Shown: piece after piece, positions 6,014 through 11,933 of the stretch
Numbering within the stretch: position 1 is the first letter of the stretch
How the letters are laid out: each line of letters begins with the position of its first letter
Program-made: the position numbers and the translations under genes
Assembly: GCA_947454585.1 (NCBI GenBank)
Contig: CANGML010000032.1
Coordinates: 1 to 11,933 of the forward strand
DNA from: Comamonadaceae bacterium
Lineage (GTDB): Bacteria; Pseudomonadota; Gammaproteobacteria; Burkholderiales; Burkholderiaceae_C
Direction of reading: 5' to 3'
DNA length: 11,933 nucleotides
The notes under the pieces: model-generated
What the model was told of the DNA's origin: nothing
Database searches by the model: none
Seen by the model: the letters and a program-made list of their open reading frames with translations, nothing else

Positions 6014-7441
6014 GTGAACGCACCCACCCCCCACCAACACTTGGCCCCCGTCATTGCACAGCGCGAGGTGCCAGCGGCCTTGATCGCGGCCTTGCAACAC
6101 CGCTTTGGCGCCAACTGCTCCACCGCCCAGGTGATTCGTGAACAGCATGGCCGCGACGAGTCAGCCTTCACCACCGTGCCGCCTCCTGCGGCGGTGGTGT
6201 TTGCCGAAAGCACGCAAGACGTGTCGGACGCCATCCGCTTGGCCGCCCAATACCAAGTGCCGGTGATTCCGTTTGGCGTGGGTTCCTCGCTCGAAGGCCA
6301 CTTGCTGGCGGTGCAAGGCGGCATCAGCGTGGACGTGAGCCGCATGAACAAGGTGCTCAGCATCAACGCGGAAGACCTGACGGTGACGGTGCAACCCGGC
6401 GTGACGCGCAAGCAACTGAACGAAGAAATCAAAAGCACGGGTTTGTTCTTCCCGATCGATCCGGGTGCCGATGCATCTATCGGCGGCATGAGCGCCACGC
6501 GTGCGAGTGGGACCAACGCGGTGCGCTACGGCACCATGCGCGAAAACGTGTTGGCACTCGAAGTGGTGACCGCCAGTGGTGAAGTAATTCGCACCGGCAC
6601 ACGTGCCAAAAAATCCGCCGCAGGCTACGACCTGACCCGCTTGATGGTGGGCAGCGAAGGGACCTTGGGACTCATGACCGAGATCACGCTGCGCATCTAC
6701 CCGCTGCCCGAAGCCGTGTCGGCAGCGATTTGCTCGTTCCCCAGTATTGAAGCAGCGGTGCGCACCACCATCGCCACCATTCAAATGGGCGTCCCTATCG
6801 CGCGCGTCGAGCTGCTGGACGCGAACACGATTCGCATGGTCAACGCTTACGCCAAACTGGGCTTGAACGAAGCCCCCATGTTGTTGATGGAGTTCCACGG
6901 TTCGCCCGCTGGCGTGAAAGAACAAGCCGAAACGCTCCAAGAACTTGCGGCTGAGTTCGGCGGCCAATCGTTTGAATGGGCCACCACCCCCGAGGAGCGC
7001 ACGCGTTTGTGGACGGCGCGACATAACGCGTACTTTGCGGCGATTCAAAGCAAACCTGGCTGCCGCGCCATCAGCACCGACACCTGCGTGCCGATCAGCA
7101 AGCTGGCGGATTGCTTGCTCGAGTCGATTGACGAAGCCGATGCCACGGGGCTGCCCTACTTCTTGGTCGGCCATGTGGGCGATGGCAATTTCCACTTTGG
7201 TTACTTGATCGACCCCAACAACCCGGTGGAGTGCGCCACCGCAGAGGAGCTGAACCACAAGCTGGTGACGCGCGCCTTGGCGTTAGGTGGCACGTGCACG
7301 GGTGAGCATGGCATTGGGCTGCACAAGATGGACTTTTTACGCGCCGAAACTGGCGAAGGGGCGGTGGACATGATGCGCACCATCAAGCGCGCACTCGACC
7401 CGCACAACATCATGAACCCAGGGAAGATTTTTTCTCTCTAA
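6014..7441 (+). CDS. FAD-linked D-2-hydroxyacid dehydrogenase (D-lactate dehydrogenase/GlcD-like)
   Basis: This 475-residue flavoenzyme belongs to the GlcD/Dld/LDHD group, which oxidises D-lactate, glycolate or other D-2-hydroxyacids to 2-oxoacids with electrons passed to a quinone or cytochrome. The N-terminal FAD-binding domain shows PFGVGSSLEGH (86-96), DPGADASIGGMSATRASGTN (149-168) and MVGSEGTLGLMTEITLRIYP (211-230). The C-terminal substrate domain shows DTCVPISKL (356-364), GHVGDGNFHF (386-395), GEHGIG (430-435) and the terminal LDPHNIMNPGKI (461-472). The histidines at 387, 394 and 432 are the expected metal/substrate ligands. No signal peptide or iron-sulfur motif is present, and no glcE/glcF neighbours follow, so a single-subunit D-lactate dehydrogenase is more likely than glycolate oxidase; the substrate is not certain. 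The start is GTG with AGGAG 7 nt upstream. Its 3' end overlaps the convergent kinase gene by 32 bp. Confidence 0.92.
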   Translation: MNAPTPHQHLAPVIAQREVPAALIAALQHRFGANCSTAQVIREQHGRDESAFTTVPPPAAVVFAESTQDVSDAIRLAAQYQVPVIPFGVGSSLEGHLLAVQGGISVDVSRMNKVLSINAEDLTVTVQPGVTRKQLNEEIKSTGLFFPIDPGADASIGGMSATRASGTNAVRYGTMRENVLALEVVTASGEVIRTGTRAKKSAAGYDLTRLMVGSEGTLGLMTEITLRIYPLPEAVSAAICSFPSIEAAVRTTIATIQMGVPIARVELLDANTIRMVNAYAKLGLNEAPMLLMEFHGSPAGVKEQAETLQELAAEFGGQSFEWATTPEERTRLWTARHNAYFAAIQSKPGCRAISTDTCVPISKLADCLLESIDEADATGLPYFLVGHVGDGNFHFGYLIDPNNPVECATAEELNHKLVTRALALGGTCTGEHGIGLHKMDFLRAETGEGAVDMMRTIKRALDPHNIMNPGKIFSL

Positions 7442-9149
7442 GCAGTTGGTTCAATTGCGTGTAAAGGTCAGCCGCCACAAACGGCTTGACCACCAAGGCA
7501 TTGACACCGGCTTGGCTGAAGCGCTCCAAATCCTTTTGGTTGATGTTGGCTGTCAAGCCTAAGACGGGGGTGGTGTGCATCGGCTGATGCACGTTAGCGC
7601 GCATGGCGGCGGTGGCTTCGATGCCATCCATCTCGGGCATGACCATGTCCATCAGCACCACATCGAAATTCTGATGGTTCAGCTCGACTAGGGCTTTGAC
7701 GCCGTTGTCGGCTTCCACGAGGTGGCAAGTCGGCCATTTCTTTTTTAAGATTTTCTGGAGCAGCAAACGGTTGATGGGGTGATCATCCACCACCAAAAAG
7801 CGCGGCGGGCTGGCTAGGGGGACCTGGGGCAACTCTGCGACAGCAGCCAGCAACTCAGGGGGGGGCACCTCGACCAAGGGCAGCGTGAACCAAAACTGCG
7901 AGCCCTCACCCACCGTGCTGTGAAACCCAATGTGGCCACCCATCAGCTCGACCAAGCGCTGCGTGATGGAGAGGCCTAGACCATTGCCCCCGTAGCGGGC
8001 ATGGATGTCGTCACCGGCCTGGGAAAACTTTTGAAAGATTCGAGACTGCTGTTCCTGCGCAATGCCAATCCCGCTGTCGCTCACCGAGAAGTGAACGCAG
8101 AGCGGCTGGGTTCTGACGCGCAAGGTCACATGGCCTTGATGCGTGAACTTGATGGCGTTGCCCAACAAGTTGACCAAGATTTGCATCAGGCGGTGGCGAT
8201 CCGCATGCACCCACTGCGGCACATCGTCATGAATCCTGCAGCTGTATTGCACATGCGTACTCTCGGCGCGTTGCGAAAAGAGCTGAAACGCCGCTTGAAC
8301 CGTGTCACGTAAGGCAAACGTTTCATGCTGGATTTTGATTCTGCCCGCTTGCATTTGCGAGTAGTCCAGCACATCGTTGATAACCGTCAGCAAATGGTCG
8401 GCAGATTGCCGCGTGTGGTTCAAGATTTGAAGGGCTTGGGGGTTGTTCGTGGTGTGCGCTAACAGCATCTCGTTGAACCCCAAGATGGCATTCATCGGGG
8501 TGCGCAACTCGTGGCTCACGGTGGCGATGAATTGCTCGCGCAAAGCCGAGGCGCGAAGCAGCTCCTCACGCTTTTCTTCTAGGTCACGGTAGCGCTGCAC
8601 GCTGGCTTGATAGGTTTGTTGAAACAAATGCTCATACAAAAACGGAACGCTCGCCACGATGAGCGTGACCACGGTGTAGCTGCCAAAAGAACGCACATCT
8701 TGCGAGGCCTCCAACAGGCCTTGCGTCGGCAACAGAACCGCCCAGGTGAGATACGTCATCAGCAGCTCGGCCAACACAACAATGCCAAGCCAAACAAAGC
8801 CCGCGCGTCGGCTTTGTGCGTAAAACGAAATGATGGGGATCACCACCAACCAAGCCATCACGGATGAAAAAATACCCACCGAGGCAACCGCTTGACTCAA
8901 CACCAAAATTAAAGAGCCCAACAAGCCCACATTCAAGACCAGGCTGATGGGCAAGCCCCAGATATAGAGCAACTGCAGCACCAACAAGAACAAGGCTTCC
9001 ATCAACGGCAAAGGAATGCCATTCAACGGAGGGCTGATGGCCGTCAACGCAAACATGACCGCAATCAAGAGCCACACCACAAAAAACAGGTAAGGCATCG
9101 CGCCATCCCTGAAGCGCTTAGGCAAATGGCGCGCGATCCAAGGACTCAT
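7410..9149 (-). CDS. Membrane hybrid histidine kinase B (TM region-HisKA-HATPase-REC)
   Basis: The 579-residue product has about six hydrophobic segments in residues 20-172 and no PAS or large periplasmic domain, so the sensor is probably the membrane region itself. A short coiled linker (about 180-204) leads to HisKA with SHELRTPMN (phosphoacceptor His213). The HATPase domain follows: N-box N327 and N331, DSGIGIA 358-364, GGNGLGLS 387-394. A C-terminal receiver domain spans about 449-570, with D455/D456, phosphoacceptor D501 in LMDMVMPEMDG, T533 and K555. All residues needed for autophosphorylation and intramolecular transfer appear intact. There is no DNA-binding or Hpt domain, so the final output partner must be elsewhere. 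Its ATG overlaps the TGA of kinase A (ATGA, 9146-9149), indicating translational coupling. Its last codons overlap the convergent dehydrogenase gene (7410-7441). It is a paralog of kinase A; the signal is unknown. Confidence 0.93.
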   Translation of the reverse strand: MSPWIARHLPKRFRDGAMPYLFFVVWLLIAVMFALTAISPPLNGIPLPLMEALFLLVLQLLYIWGLPISLVLNVGLLGSLILVLSQAVASVGIFSSVMAWLVVIPIISFYAQSRRAGFVWLGIVVLAELLMTYLTWAVLLPTQGLLEASQDVRSFGSYTVVTLIVASVPFLYEHLFQQTYQASVQRYRDLEEKREELLRASALREQFIATVSHELRTPMNAILGFNEMLLAHTTNNPQALQILNHTRQSADHLLTVINDVLDYSQMQAGRIKIQHETFALRDTVQAAFQLFSQRAESTHVQYSCRIHDDVPQWVHADRHRLMQILVNLLGNAIKFTHQGHVTLRVRTQPLCVHFSVSDSGIGIAQEQQSRIFQKFSQAGDDIHARYGGNGLGLSITQRLVELMGGHIGFHSTVGEGSQFWFTLPLVEVPPPELLAAVAELPQVPLASPPRFLVVDDHPINRLLLQKILKKKWPTCHLVEADNGVKALVELNHQNFDVVLMDMVMPEMDGIEATAAMRANVHQPMHTTPVLGLTANINQKDLERFSQAGVNALVVKPFVAADLYTQLNQLLREKKSSLGS

Positions 9150-10900
9150 GCGCGGCCCCGCTGCGCGTGTAGCGCGAGTGCTTTCGAAATCTTGCCCATC
9201 AACTCGCGTTCATCCAACGGCTTGAGGAGCACATCGTTCATGCCTGCCTCTAAACACTTGGCTTGATCCACAGGGTTGGCACTGGCCGTCAGCGCCAACA
9301 CCGGGATATCCGAAAGGGGAGACGCGAAGCTGTGTCGAATGACTTGCGTGGCTTGCATGCCATCCATCTCGGGCATGATGACATCCATCAGAACAATGTT
9401 CAGCGGCTGGGTACGCAATTTTTCTAAGGCCAACGCAGCGCTGCTGACTTCCACCACCGTGGCGCTTGGCAAGCACTTGTTCAACAGCATGCGGGCCACG
9501 ATCAAGTTCACATCGTTGTCATCCACCAACAAAATTTTGAGGTCGCGATTGGCCTGTAACTGGGTGATGTCATCAGCCGCCTTGGCCGCTTGTGGCGACG
9601 CCAAGCGCAGTGGCAATTGAAACCAAAACCGCGAGCCCAGCCCCAGCTCGCTGGTTAAACCGATGGTGCCACCTTGCAAGGAGACGAGGCGCTCGCAAAT
9701 CGCCAGGCCCAAACCGGTGCCACCATATTGACGGTTGGTTTCGATGTCTGCGTATTCGAAGCCCAAAAATATTTGCTGTTGTCGATCAGTCGCAATGCCG
9801 ATGCCCGTGTCTTGCACCTCGAACAATAGGCCATCTGCCTGGCTGTTGACGCGCACCTGAATGCTGCCTGTCGGGGTGAATTTCAAGGCATTGGCCAGCA
9901 AGTTTGAAAGCACCTGCATCAAGCGTTGTCGGTCTCCCATCACCCACAGGTTGTCTGGCGCTTGCACATCAAGCGTGAGTTGAATTCCTTTTTCCTGTGC
10001 CGGTGCTTCAAAGTTGGCAAGGACTTGGCGCAGGGTTTCTCGCAAGGCAAACTCTTCTTCATGCCAGGTGATGCGTCCTGCTTGAAGCTGAGAAAAGTCT
10101 AAAACGTCATTCACCAATTGCAACAGCTGCTCCGTCGAGCGTCGGATGTGGTCGACGACTTCCACATCATGGGGGTCAGCCGCCAAGTCACTGCGCAACA
10201 AGCCGTTGAGCCCCAAGATCGCATTCATCGGCGTACGTAGCTCGTGACCGATCGAGGCTAAAAACTCGACCTTGTGCTCTTGTGCGCGTAACAAGGCTTG
10301 ATGGGTCTTTTCGAGTTCGGCGTTGCTGCGCTCCATGTCCGCCAATTGTTTGCGATTTAAATATTCGGCGATATACACAACGTACATGGCAATACCAATC
10401 ACACACAGCTGGCTAGACATGGCCCATGCCACATCGCGGTGCGTCATGTGCGCCGTGGTGTCAAGCCATCCATAACGACCGGCCAGCAACAGGAGTCCGT
10501 TGACGGCCATCGCACCCAACACCCAACTGAATGCGATGGCCTGGTTCATCAACAAAATCGCTGGCATCACGGCGATCGTCATCCAGACCATGACGGGCGA
10601 ATGAACCCCGCCCGTCACCACAGACACATAGGCGAGGTAAAACAGGGTCCACAACAAATAGGCATTCACCGTCCAGAGATACGGCAGGCCCACGATCAAC
10701 AAAAGCAACAAAACAAAATAGCCGGCAGCGCCCCACAAGTTGGCGATGTGGTCATAGTTGGGCCGGTCGATGAAATAAAAAATCAGCGCTGCAATGCCCG
10801 CGGCCAACAAGAGCTGGATCAACATGCTGCGCTGACGTTCAGCCGCTGGGCCTTCGAAAAAGCGCGTCGGCAGCAACCAGCTCTGCAGCAACTTCAACAT
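9146..10900 (-). CDS. Membrane hybrid histidine kinase A (TM region-HisKA-HATPase-REC)
   Basis: The 584-residue product has the same layout as its downstream neighbour. Five to six hydrophobic segments lie between residues 26 and 180, then a coiled linker (181-210). HisKA carries GHELRTPMN (His219). The HATPase domain has N333/N337, DTGIGIA (364-370) and GGTGLGLA (393-400). The receiver (about 454-575) has D460/D461, phosphoacceptor D506 in LMDVIMPEMDG, T538 and K560. It lacks an output or phosphotransfer domain. ATG 10900 lies only 5 nt after the parB stop and has no recognisable Shine-Dalgarno, so translation may depend on termination-reinitiation from parB. A later in-frame ATG at 10825 also lacks a ribosome site and would cut into the region before the first membrane helix. 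The two kinases probably arose by an old tandem duplication. Function beyond signal-responsive phosphorelay is not inferable. Confidence 0.93.
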   Translation of the reverse strand: MLKLLQSWLLPTRFFEGPAAERQRSMLIQLLLAAGIAALIFYFIDRPNYDHIANLWGAAGYFVLLLLLIVGLPYLWTVNAYLLWTLFYLAYVSVVTGGVHSPVMVWMTIAVMPAILLMNQAIAFSWVLGAMAVNGLLLLAGRYGWLDTTAHMTHRDVAWAMSSQLCVIGIAMYVVYIAEYLNRKQLADMERSNAELEKTHQALLRAQEHKVEFLASIGHELRTPMNAILGLNGLLRSDLAADPHDVEVVDHIRRSTEQLLQLVNDVLDFSQLQAGRITWHEEEFALRETLRQVLANFEAPAQEKGIQLTLDVQAPDNLWVMGDRQRLMQVLSNLLANALKFTPTGSIQVRVNSQADGLLFEVQDTGIGIATDRQQQIFLGFEYADIETNRQYGGTGLGLAICERLVSLQGGTIGLTSELGLGSRFWFQLPLRLASPQAAKAADDITQLQANRDLKILLVDDNDVNLIVARMLLNKCLPSATVVEVSSAALALEKLRTQPLNIVLMDVIMPEMDGMQATQVIRHSFASPLSDIPVLALTASANPVDQAKCLEAGMNDVLLKPLDERELMGKISKALALHAQRGRA

Positions 10901-10905
10901 GTGGT

Positions 10906-11826
10906 TCAGGTTTGACGGAGTTTGTCGATGAGCCCGTTGAGTTCATCCAAGCTGCCAAATTGAATGGCGAGTTCACCCATTTCCTCGATACGGCCGTGGC
11001 GCTTGACGCGCTTCTTGACGCGCACCTCGACTTGCGCCGTGAGCAAGTCGGAGAGCTCATCTTCAACGCGTTTGATGTCGCGTGATTTTTCACCTTTGGG
11101 TTTTTGTGGCACCAAATTGAACTCGGCGCCCAGCTTTTTAACCAAACTCTCAGCCTCGCGGACCGACATTTTTTTAGCGCTGATTTGATTGGCGGCTGTG
11201 ATTTGTGTGGCGCGTTCGAGCGCCAACAACGCGCGTGCGTGGCCCATGTCGATATCACCCGCCATGAGCATGGACTGCACGGGCTCGGCCAAGTTCAACA
11301 AGCGCAGCAAGTTGCTAGCGGCGCTGCGTGACCGGCCCACGGCTTGCGCAGCCAACTCATGCGTCAAACCAAACTCTTTGATCAAACGCTGCAAGCCCTG
11401 TGCTTCTTCAAGCGGGTTAAGGTCTTCGCGCTGGATGTTTTCAATCAGCGCCATGGCGGCAGCGGCCTCGTTGGGCACGTCACGCACCAGGACGGGCACG
11501 CTGTCTAAGCCGGCCAATTTGGCGGCACGGCTGCGACGCTCGCCCGCGATGATTTCGTATTTGCCCGCGTTGGGTCCATCTCGCAACTGGCGTACCAAAA
11601 TCGGCTGCATGATGCCTTGCGCTTTGATGCTTTCGGCCAGCTCATACAAAGCGCCCTCATCCATGCGGGTGCGCGGCTGATACATGCCGGGCACCATTTG
11701 GCTGAGCGACAAGGTGCTGGGCAAGCCTCCCGCAGCCGCCAGTTGCGCGGCTGCGCTGTCGTCCACTTTGGGGCCGAGCAAGGCTTCTAATCCACGGCCG
11801 AGGCCTTTTGGTTTTTTAGTGACCAT
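10906..11826 (-). CDS. parB: Chromosome partitioning protein ParB
   Basis: ParB is a CTP-dependent DNA clamp that loads at parS sites and works with the ParA ATPase to segregate origins. The 306-residue product shows the N-terminal ParA-stimulating motif KGLGRGLEALLG (7-18), the CTP-binding boxes GIMQPILVR (71-79) and GERRSRAA (95-102), ENIQREDLNPLEEA (129-142), the helix-turn-helix around GRSRSAASNLLRLL (164-177), GHARALL (195-201) and a basic C-terminal dimerisation region. The start is ATG 11826, which begins the canonical MVTKKPKGLGRG N-terminus. A frame open further upstream (to 11931) has no family similarity and runs through the neighbouring gene. The start lies inside the end of the upstream hydrolase frame (11-bp overlap), and only a weak purine-rich site precedes it. 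No perfect parS palindrome is visible in the window. Its length and motifs are those of a chromosomal ParB (Spo0J-like). Confidence 0.96.
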   Translation of the reverse strand: MVTKKPKGLGRGLEALLGPKVDDSAAAQLAAAGGLPSTLSLSQMVPGMYQPRTRMDEGALYELAESIKAQGIMQPILVRQLRDGPNAGKYEIIAGERRSRAAKLAGLDSVPVLVRDVPNEAAAAMALIENIQREDLNPLEEAQGLQRLIKEFGLTHELAAQAVGRSRSAASNLLRLLNLAEPVQSMLMAGDIDMGHARALLALERATQITAANQISAKKMSVREAESLVKKLGAEFNLVPQKPKGEKSRDIKRVEDELSDLLTAQVEVRVKKRVKRHGRIEEMGELAIQFGSLDELNGLIDKLRQT

Positions 11827-11933
11827 GGGTAACTTCTTTGTTGAGTAATTCTTGTAACAAGGCAAATCCTTCGGGCCATTCACCCACGTTCGCCTCGGCG
11901 TTGATGTGCGCGCGCATGCCGCAGTCGACAAAG
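11816..11933 (-). CDS. RBBP9/YdeN-type alpha/beta (serine) hydrolase, C-terminal end (partial)
   Basis: The last 38 codons of a minus-strand gene are visible, ending at TAA 11816-11818. The segment HINAEANVGEWPEGFALLQ closely resembles the C-terminus of RBBP9/YdeN-family hydrolases, where a GHIN-type motif holds the catalytic His followed by a G-WPEG stretch. Here the motif reads RAHIN, with the His kept. The fold and serine-hydrolase activity are inferred from this short tail; the nucleophile and start are outside the window. The frame overlaps the parB start by 11 bp, so the two genes are probably co-transcribed and coupled. It does not resemble a ParA C-terminus, so parA, if in this operon, lies further upstream. 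Confidence 0.65.
   Translation of the reverse strand, partial: FVDCGMRAHINAEANVGEWPEGFALLQELLNKEVTHGH

Noticed and set aside
6161..7258. A 365-codon open frame on the minus strand, antisense to the dehydrogenase
   Set aside because: The plus-strand gene shows clear FAD-enzyme motifs through the region; the antisense frame is His/Arg-rich and featureless.
7285..7300. Possible parS site around the CACGTG-containing sequence
   Set aside because: Only the central bases match; the outer TGTTTC/GAAACA arms of parS are missing. No other parS candidate was seen in the window.
10906..11931. Longer ParB frame beginning at 11931
   Set aside because: The extra 35 residues have no family similarity and overlap the hydrolase tail; the canonical ParB N-terminus begins at 11826.

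Overview
The window looks like chromosomal DNA from a betaproteobacterium, most likely Burkholderiales/Comamonadaceae. This is inferred from the moderately high GC, the Bug-type (TctC) binding protein, the acetoacetate-CoA ligase, and a hydrolase-parB junction of the kind I associate with that group. No rRNA, tRNA, CRISPR array, insertion sequence or integrase is visible. Almost all of the DNA is coding, and most genes are on the minus strand.

Layout from left to right. (1) Positions 1-2090, minus strand: the N-terminal 696 codons of a very large surface protein. A BapA-like prefix domain and an Ala/Gly-rich hydrophobic stretch are followed by tandem bacterial Ig-like domains. The frame is open at the left edge, so the gene continues outside. 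One Ig-like domain is present twice, 924 bp apart, with strongly similar DNA. (2) Positions 2091-2297: an AT-rich gap with a candidate adhesin promoter and a strong intrinsic terminator for the operon to its right. (3) Positions 2298-5908, minus strand: a tight three-gene unit, transcribed in the order PduO-type cobalamin adenosyltransferase, acetoacetate-CoA ligase, TctC/Bug-type solute-binding protein. (4) Positions 5909-6013: a short divergent intergenic region. (5) Positions 6014-7441, plus strand: an FAD-linked D-2-hydroxyacid (D-lactate/glycolate-type) dehydrogenase starting with GTG. It converges on and overlaps the next gene by 32 bp. (6) Positions 7410-11933, minus strand: one compact unit, transcribed in the order alpha/beta hydrolase (C-terminus only), parB, hybrid histidine kinase A, hybrid histidine kinase B. 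Junctions are an 11-bp overlap, a 5-bp gap and a 4-bp ATGA overlap.

How the genes may work together. The middle unit could capture an organic acid outside the cell (binding protein), activate acetoacetate to acetoacetyl-CoA, and supply adenosylcobalamin for a B12-dependent acyl-CoA mutase; the last link is inference. The right-hand unit places a chromosome-segregation factor (a ParB CTPase) directly upstream of two related membrane-bound hybrid kinases that have receiver domains but no DNA-binding output. This suggests, without proving, co-expression of segregation and a signalling relay. The most noteworthy points are the parB-kinase-kinase arrangement, an in-frame 17-residue Gly/Pro-rich insertion next to the catalytic motif of the ligase, and the internal domain duplication in the adhesin. 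I did not find a clearly novel defence or mobile system.
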